Part shown: positions 47,800 through 60,200 of the stretch, piece after piece
Layout of the letters: the number at the start of each line of letters is the position of its first letter
Numbering within the stretch: position 1 is the stretch's first letter
Origin: Typhlomys cinereus
Taxonomy: Eukaryota > Chordata > Mammalia > Rodentia > Platacanthomyidae
DNA: 64,000 bases
Assembly: GCA_023101885.1 (NCBI GenBank)
Contig: JALPQD010000004.1
Coordinates: forward strand, 14,901,688-14,965,687
Direction: 5' to 3'
The notes under the pieces: model-generated
Databases searched by the model: none
What the model saw: the letters and a program-made list of their open reading frames with translations, nothing else
What the model was told of the DNA's origin: nothing
Made by a program: the position numbers and the translations under genes

Positions 47800-48205
47800 C
47801 AGGCCCCTAAATAAAAAAAGCTTGGTCATATCTACAGATGAATTTTAAGATTGTTTTTTCAATTTATATGAAGAATTGCCTTTGAATTTTAGCTGGTGTT
47901 ACTCTGAATCTGTATATTGCTTTTGGAAGAATGATCACCAGATCACCTTATTCTCTACTGCAAATCCATAATAGTAAAGAAACCATAGTACTGGCTCCAA
48001 AATAGACACACAGATCAATAAATAAGAACTGAAGACTCAGACAAAAGCTTTTATACTTATAGGCAACTGTTTTTTGTCAAAGGGAGCCACAAAAAACACT
48101 AGAAAAAAAGGCAGTATATTTAACAAATGGTGTTATCAAAACTGGGTATCTACATGCTTATGATTGAAACTGGACCCCTCTTTGTCACCCTATATGAAAA
48201 ATCCA
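47800..48205. mobile_element. Head-to-head old L1 ORF2 fragments (inversion)
   Basis: Bases 47800-47937 read as ORF2 on the minus strand (complement of the ILPKAIYxF … FFxxxxxxIxxFI region). Bases 47940-48205 read as ORF2 on the plus strand, beginning at the adjacent downstream segment (…[17 protein letters not shown]) and reaching 'gaaactggacccctctttgtcacc'. The two blocks are neighbours in ORF2 but face opposite ways. This is the pattern left by 5' inversion (twin priming) of a plus-strand L1 whose 3' part is now missing. Confidence 0.65.
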
Positions 48206-48958
48206 TGAGTAACAGATACTGAGGATGATCTTGGGACTGGAGCATTTTATAATCTGTAGCTATAGTATAATAAAAGTAATGTAAACCAGCAGGCCAGCAG
48301 AATTTATATGAAGTCCAAAGTTCTGCTGCTTCCATGAGGTACTCGTTATATGCCAAAAGTATTCCTGTAGGGGACCAAATACACAAGAAAGAGAAGAAAA
48401 AGAATTTGAAGAATCACACTTTAATGCAGCCAAGTTGAGAAACCCACTGCAAAATTCTTTGTCAAATGTGTCTCTGTATTAGACCCATAATCTCATGGAT
48501 CTGGGCTACTTTTGTACAGAGACTTATTGCCAACTCATGGCTTTATATAACTCAAGTTACTTCAAGTGCACAGTTTTGTCCATTTTGATCTATGTCAGGT
48601 TTTGCTACAGCTCTGAAATTCAATTTTGTCTATTTCCTTTTATATAAACTCCAGTGTAAGTACTTTTTAGTTATTCACTTTGCTTATTCACTTTGCTCAT
48701 GTGACCAATAACTTGTTTCCTGAAGATTGTGTTTTTAAGTCCTGTCATAGCAAAGGTGTTAGTGAAGCACTCAGCATTGCTTTATTGATTCATATAAAAT
48801 TTATTCTAGAGATAGCACATAAAGATATCAATTTAAAGAATTAAATATCATATATTAAATGGAATGGATATCTACAAAATGCTAGTCACTGAGTACTTTA
48901 CATTGTATTATTCTCAAAAGGCCTTCTGTCTGTTTGAAGAACAACCTTTCAGACAATT

Positions 48959-49009
<51 letters not shown>

Positions 49010-49090
49010 CTTACAGAATGTCATTTTATTCTTTGAAATGAAGTTGAGGTCTACTCCTATATGCATGTATAAATTCTTCTTTTTTTATGG
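48206..49090. other. No gene seen; (AT)n microsatellite at 48962-49007
   Basis: AT-rich DNA with one perfect AT run of about 46 bases. A 78-codon minus-strand frame at 48386-48150 partly overlaps the L1 fragment and is not supported as a gene. Confidence 0.6.
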
Positions 49091-49395
49091 CTAACATTTT
49101 TCTAATACTTTTATTTATTCCTCAGTATTCCACATGTATGCACAGTGTATCTTGATTATATCCATTTCCCACTTCCCCTTCCATTCCCAAACTCTTTTAG
49201 TGCTGTTGACATGAGCACAAGTGTGGTGCTCTCCAGCACTATGAATCTCCAGATGGTTCTCTCCCTCCATTCTTATGGCGAGAGTGGTAGGATTGCAGAT
49301 GCAAGACAACACATTGTAACATTTTGTGGATTCTGGAGATTGAGCTTAGTTCATCAGGCATATTCAGAAAGTGTTTTTATCCAATGAACCAACTC
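49091..49395. mobile_element. Decayed L1 3'UTR and B4-like SINE pieces
   Basis: Bases 49095-49200 ('tattccacatgtatgcacagtgtatcttgattatatccatttccc') resemble an old rodent L1 3'UTR. Bases 49240-49395 ('tgtggattctggagattgagcttagttcatcagg … ccaatgaaccaactcg') resemble the reverse of a B4-type SINE head. Both calls are tentative. Confidence 0.4.
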
Positions 49396-50555
49396 GTTGA
49401 ACCAAATTTTTATTTATTTTACATATATTTGCATAGGGAATTACATTTATTAAATTACATCTTGCATAATTGTATAAACGTCCATGTTCTATTTTATAGC
49501 ATAAGAAATTTATAGCATTGCAGATACACTAGTTTTTTTTAAATTAGAGATTAAATTAACTTTTTCAGTTTATATGGAGTAGAACTAAAGAATCAATGAA
49601 AGAATGACTAATTCAAAGGTATCTGAGAGATCAATATAAGTCATAAGAGAAAAGATTTATTTCTGGGCAACATTAAAGCCAACTGTGGGAATTAATGATT
49701 TAGCTATTCTTTGGGGAAAGTTTTCCTTCTCCAAGTTAATGTCCTGACTAAATGCTTAAATCCTTTTATTTGCCCTTTACGGATTCAAGGTCAAGCACAG
49801 TAGTTTCTTCAGAGAAGTGCATTATTAGATTCTGCTTTAATGAACAGGCAGATTCTAAATTCAATCTCTAATATCCACAATTATCTAGAGATAAAAAATC
49901 CACCAATATCTTCTTTAGATATATATCTATCTCCCTTTTAAATTCTGAAAGAATATTTTCTTCTATATTTTAAATTGTTTTGTTTTATTTGCATGAATAA
50001 TATGTCAACAACTAGCGTAATGACAGATACATGTCATATGTACACTATTATTAAATGAAATTATGTTTTATGGAAATACAGTGAGATTTGTTGTCTTTTA
50101 TTAGACTGTGTGTCTTATTAAAATAAAACAAAACACAAAAACAAGAGCTGTTTATTATATTTATTTTCTTGGTGTTATATTTTGTGCATATGTAAGTTCT
50201 ACAGACTTATTGTGTTTTATAGAAATGGGAGTTTTTAAAGTATCTTCCTGTCCACTCTGTTCATCTTACATCTTTCCACTTGAATCCTTATCATTCAGCC
50301 TAATGACCTCCATTTTATGTGGATCTGTTGATATTCTCCTTCTTATTTTCTGTTAAATTTTGTGGTAATTTACTAAAGTAGAAAACATTGAGTATTAGTA
50401 GAGTTAAGTAGCTGATATCTTTTGTCCTTCAAATTTTGGTCACACTTTTATTGATTTAATTTATTAGGAGTGATATTCAGATTCAACTTACTGTTTTCTA
50501 ATTGAAGTCATTATGCCTTTTAATTTAGCTTCTACTTCGAAATTTCATATAACTA
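49396..50555. other. No gene seen
   Basis: AT-rich, unique-looking DNA. Confidence 0.5.
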
Positions 50556-50559
50556 GAAT

Positions 50560-51538
50560 TTGTTGTTAGACATTTTTTATCCTTTTATAGTTATATACAT
50601 GAATGTAATGAATTCATGGTATTTCCAAGACTTCATCTGCAATTCCATCCCCCTCCTTTTCCCATTACAATCCTTGTTCCCTTCGTCTTTCCCTTATTTG
50701 TGTATTTTTTCACATGAGTGGCCCAATGTGCTTCAACTGGATTGCCTTGATATCATGTGCCTGAGTGGTTGCTGGGGCATGAACTATATCATTTGGTATA
50801 CCATTGAGAAAAACATCTCTGCTTTTCACCAGTGCCTCAGGGAGGGTGGAGTTTCTTGAGAGTTGTTCCATGGTGAATTGTTCATAGAACAAATCCTGTT
50901 ATGGCAGTATACATAACTTCAGTGAATTCAAGAATGCAGCAATCTTGTTATGAATAGAAGATAATATCTGGTCACACCCCTGTCTCCCTTCAGGGTTTTG
51001 AATCTTGTTTCTCCCACTTTTCAGGATATTCCTTTAGTTTTAAGATGGGGTTGGGGTTGGGTGACTTTGGTATCCTGTTTAGGACTGAACAATTCACAGT
51101 CACTTAGTTTCTACACTTTAGTTAGTTATGATTTTCTGCATTAAAAGCTTTTCCATTGCACTTCTACCTTCTTTTACTCAATCTTGTAGGTTAAGTGCTG
51201 CATTTTCCTCCAATCTATGAGTTAAAGACAAATATTTAATAGGCAGTTCAATATAGAACCTTTCTAGCCAAAGCCTACTAGCTTAAACTCCTTTAGAGTT
51301 TATATCCTTCCATTTCCTAGATTCTTTTTCTGGATTGTAGCACCATGAATATAATCCCTGCTAAAAAAAATCTTTCGATCCAATAGAATGGATCCCTGTT
51401 GCCAGGGAGATTTGATTTTACAGCTTGTAGCTCTCAAGGATCGATGACAATGTGGATTGCACTTCTCCCCCAGCTGCTTCCATTGTACTTTCTGGTATTA
51501 TGAAAACTGGCCAACAAGGAAGAAGCTCCAAAGCAGTT
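50560..51538 (-). mobile_element. Old L1 3'UTR (Lx-like), left part
   Basis: The block 'ttatagttatatacatgaatgtaatgaattcatgg' followed by a pyrimidine-rich run and then 'cctgagtggttgctggggc' is typical of old rodent L1 3'UTRs. It appears to continue at 51958-52200 after a young L1 3'UTR inserted into it. Orientation is inferred from the pyrimidine-rich plus strand. Confidence 0.45.
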
Positions 51539-51553
51539 CCAGCTGATGTTTTT

Positions 51554-51942
51554 ATTTTTTTTAACATTTTTTTTATTTCCGCTCATACAAACTTAGTAGG
51601 TTCACCGGTTCTCTCCCTCCCTCCTCCTCCCCCCGAACCCCCTGATCCCCCTCCCCTCACCTCTCCCTCCTCATACCCCAGTGCCTCCCCCCCCTAATCC
51701 CCGGAGAATCCCCTAATGTGCATGGCAGACTCCTCTGGGCCCTCCTCTCCAATGACGTACAAGGACCCACTGTCATTTCCCTGAACCCTTTCCTGTGTTC
51801 CCCTTAAGCATAGGAACACTACTGTGGCTGTCAATCCCTTGCCTCCAAGGATCTTGGTGTCTTTAGTAAATGCTAGATTTTGTGGGGTCAATAGTGTGTT
51901 GGACATTGCGCAGGGCCTGCAAAGTCCAATTATGATTGCTTC
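51554..51942 (-). mobile_element. L1 3'UTR-only insertion, minus strand, with TSD
   Basis: Starts with a T-rich tail complement and 'atttccgctcatacaaactta', has the polypurine complement at about 51610-51710, and is truncated at 'gtccaattatgattgcttc'. A perfect 15-bp TSD (ccagctgatgttttt) lies at 51539-51553 and 51943-51957. No coding content. Open frames across it are not real. Confidence 0.94.
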
Positions 51943-51957
51943 CCAGCTGATGTTTTT

Positions 51958-52359
51958 TATCTATGTCCTATGATCACTTTGTGTTGTGTCTTCAGGAATA
52001 GGGTTTTGTTTTCAGCTTGTAAGAGGCAAGGAAAAGCAATGACAAAATTATTTTATGTGTTGGGGACATTTGAGGCTTCTCTGACCAACATTTTTTTGGA
52101 GTTTTCATATAGGCTGATACTTGGAACATTGTTTAAATACATTTAATTTCTGATTGAAACGTTGAAATATTTTCAATTTTTTCCTGTTTTCTCTGGTATG
52201 GATTATTTTTGTTCTCATTCTTTAAAACAACCAAAATGCTTTGATTCAGTAATAACATATGATGTTTCTATCCAATTGTATCTATTTAGTGCTATTTTTA
52301 CTCCTCACGTCTTTCTGTAAGTTGTTCACATATCTTCGTTCATTAAAAATTTTCTCCCA
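51958..52359 (-). mobile_element. Old L1 3'UTR, right part, then unassigned DNA
   Basis: Bases 51958-52140 ('ggcaaggaaaagcaatgac … ggggacatttgaggcttctctgaccaacattt') match the old-type 3'UTR at 14640-14700. Bases 52140-52359 are not assigned. Confidence 0.4.
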
Positions 52360-52769
52360 TAAACTTACTACCCATAATTCTGTACCACAGAGGATTAATC
52401 TCCAGAATATAGATAACTAAAACAATCCAGCATCAAAAAGGCAAGCAACCCAATTAGTAATTGGATTTTAGAAGTGAAAACAGATATTTCACAAGAAGAA
52501 ATTCAAATATCAGAGAAATATCTTAAAATTTTTAAACATTCCTAGTCATTAGGGAAATGAAAATTAAAACTACTCTAAGATATCACGTTATTCCAATCAG
52601 AATAACTAACTGATCACAAGCATCAAAAATTCCTGGTAGGAGTGTTGGGAAATGGGAGATACTTGTATATATCTTGCTGTTTTATTTATAATAGTAAGGA
52701 CATATGATCAGCCTAGATGCCTGTCAATGTGTGAATGAGCAATAATATTCAGTTATATTATTCAGTTAT

Positions 52770-52843
52770 CAATATTATTCAGTTATCATAAAAACAAATT
52801 ATGCAATAATTTATTCAATATTATTCAGTTATCAATAAAAACT
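52770..52843. repeat. Local duplication, period about 46 bp
   Basis: The block 'caatattattcagttatca' with the following A-rich bases occurs at 52770 and again at 52816. A related 'attattcagttat' word lies just upstream. This is a small tandem duplication in the old L1 just before the SINE. Confidence 0.75.
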
Positions 52844-53045
52844 CAGGGGTTACACACAGAAGAACTTGAATTCAGATCCTAGATCCTACATAAAAATGGT
52901 GGGCAGAAATGGTGTCATGCTGCACTTTAAACTCTGGAACAGGAAGCCTGTGAATCCCAGACCAAAGTAAACAGGAGGTGGAAGAAATGAAAGATGAATC
53001 CTTGAATAACTCTTGGGCCTACACAGGCACACACAATACTCTCTA

Positions 53046-53090
<45 letters not shown>

Positions 53091-53100
53091 CACACACAAT
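52843..53100 (+). mobile_element. Old B2-type SINE, head truncated, inserted in old L1
   Basis: Begins at 'ctcaggggtt' (the SINE A-box region), continues with 'ttgaattcagatcctagatcctacat', 'gggcagaaatgg', 'aggaagcctgtgaatcccag' and 'aaacaggaggtgg', and ends in a CA run at 53048-53098. It lacks the first 15-20 bases of the head. The short word 'aa(t)taaaaact' on both sides (about 52834-52843 and 53099-53108) may be the TSD. Confidence 0.75.
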
Positions 53101-53165
53101 TAAAAACTGACATCATGAAATTTGACACACACACACACAATTAAAAACTGACATCATGAAATTTG
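53085..53165. repeat. Tandem duplication with a 41-bp period
   Basis: The 40-base unit (CA run, then 'aattaaaaactgacatcatg', then aaatttg) at 53085-53124 is repeated exactly at 53126-53165. It includes the end of the SINE CA tract and the flanking L1 sequence, so it arose after the SINE inserted. Confidence 0.92.
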
Positions 53166-53527
53166 CTAATAAATACAATTGAAACCATTATATTGAGTGA
53201 GGTGTTCCAGATGCAGAAAGACAAGTACTGCTTGTTCTGTCTTATATGTGGATGCTAGAGTCTTTAGGTTTGCATACTTAGCCAAGGATAGCTATAGCCC
53301 CTATAAAGCCTGAACATGAGATCGAGTATGTAAAATGTAAAGTAAGAGCTTTAAAAGACAGTAGGTAGCTAAAAAAAAAGTAAGAATGGAGAAAAAATGT
53401 GGAGAAATGTTAAAGAATGGAGAAAGATGAGGGCATACTCCCCCCAAGGATATTGTGGGAGTAACAGGTAGCACTAAGGTGGTAACATATAGCATATAAT
53501 TTTATCAAAAAAACTTAATTAAAAAAA

Positions 53528-53940
53528 GGGTTTGCAAGATTCTCCAAACTAGTTAGGGCCGAAGCAGTCATAATAGGACTTTGCATGCCCTGCGCAATGT
53601 CTAACACACTATTGACCTCACAAAGTCTAGCATCTGCTAAAGGCACCAAGATCCTTGGAGGCAAGGGATTGACAGCCACAGTAGTGTTCCTATACTTAAA
53701 GGGAACACAGTAAAGGGTTCAAGGATATGCCACTGGGTCCTTGTACGTCATCGGAGAGGAGGGCCCAGAGAAGAGTTAGGCATACACAATAAAGGACTCT
53801 CTGGGAATTGGGGGGGAGGCACTGGGGGATGGGGAGGGAGGGAGGGGGAGCAGGGGATTCGGGGGGAGGAGGAGGGAGAGAGGGAACTGGTGTACCTATT
53901 AAGTTTGTATGAGCGGAAATAATAAAAATGTATTAAAAAA
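53528..53940 (+). mobile_element. L1 3'UTR-only insertion, plus strand
   Basis: From 'tttgcaagattctcc' through a polypurine tract with several G runs (about 53805-53890) to 'gtatgagcggaaataataaaaatg'. CpGs such as 'gggccgaagc' and 'tacgtcatcgg' are kept, which suggests a young copy. Flanks share an imperfect 'attaaaaaa…ggttt' word, consistent with insertion in the A-tail of the older L1. Confidence 0.9.
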
Positions 53941-56159
53941 GGTTTTGAACATATACCCTCTACACAGGGTTACATTGAAGTGTATAAAGGAACTGTAATG
54001 CTAATAAAGAAAATGATCAATATTCATGTCTTCAAGAATCGGTTCTGTCTATTCTGTCTTTCTTGCAAATGTGAGAAACTGATTGAATGACTGTAATAGA
54101 TTGAGTTATTTTTATTGTTTTATTGTCTTCCTTTTATGTAAGTGTAAATGTACTGACAACTTTCCATACTAGTATTATTTCCAAGTATGTACTTACTTTT
54201 TCCTTTGTAAATGATATGTTGAATACATTCATTTATTATGCTTTCTTTTCAAGGAAATTTTAAAATATGTTTCTATTATGAAGGAAAATTACTATATGTA
54301 CTCATTTTTCTTAAATTATTAATCCCATACAAATCTATTATATTCTCTGTGTCTATTGTAAATTGATTTCTATTCTCTCTTTTATTTTTGCTATTGGTAA
54401 TTTTCCTTCTGGACATCTTACTAAGTACCTAAGTTCTTACGTTATTCAATGAAATGAACACTTGGGAGGGAAGTGTTTAGAGTTTACCTAAGTATGACTT
54501 TCTTCTAGTGATTATTTACTTTGACTAGCCAAAATACCTTTGGTTGCATTGTTTAAACATTCAGAATAAAAACTGATCAGATATTCAGCTTATTTGAGAT
54601 AGGTAGTTTTTGAAAGCAGCTTTCTATGCTTATTTCTTCATTTACATTTGAGATACTGAGTTGTGTATTAATGTTTTGCCTTTTTACTGGCTTAGAAAAA
54701 TAATGTCTTTCCTTAGTGTATTTATAATGGAAGAAACTATGCTCTAAAAACTCCTAAGCAACTTCATTCTGCTTTAATTCTACCTGTTCAACTTACTTTT
54801 TAGATTAATAACTGCAAAGAAGCATGACTCAAAGCATTTTCTTTTCTCCTCTTTCTGTGTAAATGTTTAGACCTTATTCACCATTTTTATCTCTTCTATT
54901 ACTACATACACCCTTTCTTTAATTATATCTGACCTTTATTATTGATTTGCCCAGATTTTGTAGTTTGTTCTTTGATATAACTAAAATGTTCTTTTTCCTT
55001 TCTGCTCAAAGTATAATATTGAAGCTAAACTATGTTAATATAAAGATATTTTAGTGCCATAATTATAATTTATTTTTAAATGATAATCAATACTTTATTG
55101 TGATTAAATGTTGTCTTATAACTGAATGGTTATTCATTTCTGCAATTAGAAAAGTTATGTTGAATAATGTCAGGATTAGAAACTGAATCTTTTCAAATTT
55201 ATACATGAATAACATATAATTTATCTACATGACCTGTACATGGTATGCTCTGTTTTGTAACATATTTTATCCTTTTGAATATCATTTTATGAAATAAAAG
55301 GGATGATTTTGAGAATATTATCTTGTAAAGTCTGTCCATGTTCAAGTTTTTTAGTTAATAAGAATAAATTAAACTTGGATCTTTAATGATTAAAGTTGAA
55401 TCTTGAAATACATGAGATTTCATAGTTTCTAAATTTGCAATAAAATAATATTCTTCCTGTCCAGTGCTAATGATCCTACAAGAATGTAGCAAATTTCAAT
55501 GTGATAATTACACTTGATTATTCAATTTCAATGAAATTTTAAGGCAAATTCTTAATACTAGGAAACCCCTTCATATATGGATAATTATTTCAGAGTCCTA
55601 ATTATCATGTTAAAATATCAATATAGGAGTATGTAAATTGAGAAAGAGAGAGTACATACATATTTGGATATATGAATGGTTTATCAGTATGGTGAAATAT
55701 AATTCTGTACATCAGTGAAGGTTGATGATCTTTCCCAAAACTGGTTATCATTGTTCACAAAGCAGAAGCCACTCCAAAACTTTGCAACATAAATAATTCA
55801 GTATTATCTCATATGTAAAATATATCCTCTATGTGCTACAGTATAAATCTTAAAATTAAAATTTTCATGTAATAAATAATTTGTAAATTTAGGAAATAAA
55901 AAAATCGCAAAAGTTACAAATCAAAATTCCATCATTAAGCTCAAGCACAATGTTTAGGATTTTATATCACAAACTATTCAGTTTTTTAGCATGGAAGTAG
56001 AGTGATTGTTTGGAAAATTGAATTATATGCCACATTATTAGATTATTAACTCTGTTTTTAAATGAGATAAAGTATTTTAATACTTTATTGTTATCACAAA
56101 ATTACAGGTATGGCAAAACAAAATGTGAATATTCAAATATTTAGAGTACATATGATGAA
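53941..56159. other. No gene seen
   Basis: AT-rich, unique-looking DNA, the longest repeat-free stretch near this end of the window. No open frame or RNA gene recognised. Confidence 0.5.
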
Positions 56160-56191
56160 TTTTTATTTTTTTATAATACTTTTTTATTATT

Positions 56192-57216
56192 ATTTCAGCT
56201 CATACAAACTTAATAGGTACACGAGTTCCCTCCCTCCCTCTTCCTCCCCCCGAACCCCCTGCTCCCCTTCCCCTCACCCCTCCCTCCCCATCCCCCCATG
56301 CCTCCAACCGCAATTTCCAGAATCCTTTTGTGTGTATGCCTGACTCCCCTCTGGGCCCTCCTCTCCGATGACGTACAAGGACCCAGTGGCCTTTCCCTGA
56401 ACCCTGAACACTACTGTGGCTGTCAATCCCTTGCCTCCAAGGATCTTGGTGCCTTTAGCAGATGCTAGACTTTGTGAGGTCAATAGTGTGTTGGACATTG
56501 CGCTGGGCATGCAATGTCCAATTATGATTGCTTCGGCCCTAACTTGTGTGGAGTATCTTGCAAATCATTGCTCCTCCCATCCTTTTGCTCTTACACTCTT
56601 ACCGCCCCCTCTTCCGCAAATGTCCGTGAGCTTCAGGATGGGGAGAGATTAGTCTGGCCTAGTTCTAGGTGGTTGATATAGAGTCTCTGAAGTTCTGGAC
56701 AGTGGTTTGTTGATTTTCTTTTGCAGTTTTGTTGCTCCTGTAATGCCCTTCACTCCATTGTGATGGGCACTGTATGTCACTCCCTGGCCAGAGACAAAAA
56801 GCTGTTAAACTGGAGTCTTATTATAAGAGCACATTCAAGGATAGATGTAATACTTATACCCAAAGGTGGAATCGCAGGGTCATATGGCATTTGGCAATGG
56901 GAGGGGTCAATCACCCATTTGCAAAATGGTTACTTTTTAATCGGCCGGACTATATGCCCTCCACTTCTGGAGAGTTCATACCCCCTTAATTGTAAATGAT
57001 CACGAACGAATGTCTGTGAACTTAACTAGGTGTCACATTACTTTCTTGCAGTCCTTGATGGAGGTCTACTTTCTCTACTGTAATATGGTCACTTCTGTCT
57101 TTGTTTCTGGTGTGGCCCTCCAAGCCCATCCCTCCTGTTCATAATACTTGAAATTATTGTAGGTAATACATAGATTTACCTATGAGTGTCTCAAGATGGG
57201 CTGGGTGGATTTGGTA
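56192..57216 (-). other. L1 3'UTR with polypurine, G-run tract
   Basis: On the minus strand the region around 56300-56225 has at least five runs of four or more G separated by A-rich spacers, capable of forming a G-quadruplex, a known feature of L1 3'UTRs. The 3' terminus is the conserved 'gtatgagctgaaataataataaa' complement. The segment 56854-56892 is a near copy (two mismatches) of ORF2 sequence, shared with the 43-46 kb L1. No coding function. Confidence 0.85.
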
Positions 57217-60200
57217 TTAGGAGCCACCTATTAGGGAGTACATACGGCGCTTAATTTTCTGGGTCTGGGATACTTCACTTAATATAATTGTTTCTAATGA
57301 CATCCATTTCCCGGCAAATTCCAGTAATTCATCATTTTTGATGGCTGAGTAGTACTCCATTGTATAGATGTACCACAGTTTCCTTATCCACTCATCAACT
57401 GTTGGACATTTGGGTTGATTCCATGTCTTTGCTATTGTAAACCGTGCTGCTATGAACATGGTTGTGCTTGTGCTATCGAGGCGAACCTCTGCTGTATGGG
57501 GGGTTATACACAAAAGTGGAATTGCAGTGTCATATGGCATTTCAATCTTTAATTTTTTTAAGAATCTCCAGACGGCTCGCCAGAGTGGCTGTATGAGCCT
57601 GGGCTCCCACCAGCAATGTAGGAGAGTTCCCCTCTCTCCACATCCTCTCCAGCATTTGATGTTGTTTGTGTTGTGGATTTTTGCCATCCTGACCGGGGTG
57701 ATATGATATCTCAGGGAAGTTTTGATTTGCATTTTCCTGATGGCTAAAGAAGTGAAGCATTTTTTAAGATATTTGTTAGACATTTTAATTTCATCCCTGG
57801 TAAAATTTCTTTTAAGTTCCAGGGCCCATTTTTTAATTGGGCCATTGGTTTCCTTGATGTTTAGTTTTCTAAGTTCTTTGTGCACTCTGGACAGGAGAGC
57901 TCTATCAGATATGTTGCCTTTGAGCTCGTGCTACAATCTCTTTATCTGAACAGAAGCTCTTTAATTTCACAAGATCCCAGCTGTTGAGAGTTGGTAGTAG
58001 TGACTGTGCCATTGGATGTCTGTTTAGAAAATGTTGGCCTAGCCCAATCAGCTCGAGGGAGTTCCCTATGCTTTCAACTATGGTGTTTATACTCTCTGGC
58101 CTTATATCAAGGTCCTTGATCCATTTGGACTTAAGTCTTGTACGTGGTAAAAAGTACGGGTCCAGCTTTAATCTTCTGCATGTGGAGATCCAGTTTTGCC
58201 AGCACCATTTGTTGAAGATGCTGTTCTTTTTCCATTGGATGCTTTGGGGCCCTTTGTCAAAGACCAAATGGCTGTAATTTTGTGGGCTTATACCTGGGTC
58301 TTCAAGCCTTATCCATTGATCTGTGTGTCTATTTTGGAGCCAGTACCAGGCTGTTTTTAAAACTATGGATTTGTAATATAGACTAAGGTTCGGTATGATA
58401 ATACCTCTAGCAGTGTTTTTGTTACTCAGGATTGTCTTTGCTATCCTGGGTCTTTTGTGCCTCCATATGAATTTTGATATTGTTTGGTCAACTTCTTTAA
58501 AGAATTGCTTGCGGATTTTAATTGGTATAGCATTGAATTTGTATATTGCTTTTGGTAGGATGGTCATTTTTACGATGTTGATTCTGCCAATCCAGAAACA
58601 TGGGAAGACTTTCCACCTTCTGGTGTCTTCTGCAATTTCTTTCTTTAGGTTTTAAAGTTTTCATTGTAAAGGTCTTTTTCCTCCTTGGTTGGGTTTATAT
58701 CAAGGTATTTCATTTTTTAGGGGCTATGGTAAATGAGATTGTTTCTCTCTAGGCTTTTTCACTTCTTTCATTCTGGGCATATAGGAAGGCCTCTGATTCT
58801 TGCACATTAATTTTGTATGCTGCCACCCTGCTGAACTTCTCAGTCAGTTCCAGGAGCTTCCTGGTGGAGTTTTTGTGATCACTCAGGTATAAGATCATGT
58901 CATCTACAAATAGGGATAGCTTGACTTCTTCCTTGCCGATTTGAATCCCTCTTATGTCCGTTTCTTGTCTTATGGCTTCAGCTAACACTTCAAGTACAAT
59001 ATTGAATAGAAGTGGTGAGAGTGGACAGCCTTGTCTAGTTCCTGATCGAAGTGGGAATGCTTCCAATTGTTCCCCATTGAGCATAATCCTTGCTGTGGGC
59101 TTGCTGTATACAGCTTTTATTATATTGATAAAGGTTCTTTCCATTCCTACTGTCTCTAGCATTTTGATCATAAAAGGCTGTTGGATCTTGTCAAAAGCTT
59201 TTTCTGCATCTATCGAGAGTATCATGTCTTGGACTTTGGACTGGTTTACATGATGAATTACATTTATTGATTTGCGTATGTTGTACCAACCTTGTGTGCC
59301 GGGGATGAAGCCTACTTGGTCCCCGTGAATAATCTTTTTAATATGTTTTTGAATCCGATTTGCTAAAACTTTGTTGAGAATCTTTGTGTCTGTGTTCATC
59401 AGAGAGATGGGCCTATAGTTTTCTTTTTTAAGTGAGTCTTTATTAGGTTTTGGGATTAAAACGATATTAGCTTCATAGAAGGAATTTGGTAGTGTTCCTT
59501 CCTTTGCTATTTGATGGAACAGTTTAAGGAGTATTGGTATTATTAACACCTTAAATTTCTGGTAGAACTCTGTGCTGAATGCATCTGGTCCAGGACATTT
59601 TTTGTTGGGAAGATTCAAGATTACTTCCTCAATTTCCTCATATGTTATATGACTATTTAAATAATACACAACTTCCTGATTCAATTTAGGTAAGTTGTGT
59701 TTACTTAGAAATTCATCCATCTCTTTTGTGTTGTCAAACTTCACAGAGTATAAATTTTTGAAATATGATGTTATAATTCTCTGGATTTCTTGGGTATCTG
59801 TCATGATAACTCCATGTTCATTTCTAATTTTGTTAATTTGGGTTTTCTCTCTCCTGCTTTTGGTTAATTTATCTAGGGATGTATCAATCTTATTGATTTT
59901 TTCAAAGAACCAGCTTTTTGACTGGTTGATGTTTTTCTATCGTTTTCTTAATCTCGATTTCATATATTTCTCCCCTTATTTTGCTAATCTCCTCTCTTCT
60001 AATACTTTTGGGATCAGATTGCTCTAGTTTCTCTAAAGCTTTAAGCTGCATTGCTAAGTTGTTTATTTCTTATATTTACATTTTTTTTTGATATAGGCAT
60101 TAAGAGCTATGAATTTACCTCTTAGAACAGCTTTCATTGTGTCCCAGAGATTTTGGGAAGTTGTATTTTCATTATCATTCACTTTCAGGAAATCTTGAAT

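Larger units (their letters stand above)
52360..53516 (+). mobile_element. Old L1, plus strand, split by a SINE
   Basis: Degraded ORF2 C-terminal sequence: 'ggattaatctccagaatatagataac', 'aagaagaaattcaaatatcagagaaatat' and 'gtcattagggaaatgaaaattaaaactactctaagatatcac'. After the SINE, 'gaaaccattatattgagtgaggtgttccagatgcagaaagacaagtac' and a 3'UTR-like part follow, ending in an A-rich run at about 53505-53527. The SINE occupies about 52843-53100. Confidence 0.7.

Noticed and set aside
56110..56180. TSD of the full-length L1 from 'attcaaatatttag' versus 'gttcatattttag' near 62470
   Set aside because: Too many mismatches and the left word does not abut the A tail; left as unresolved.
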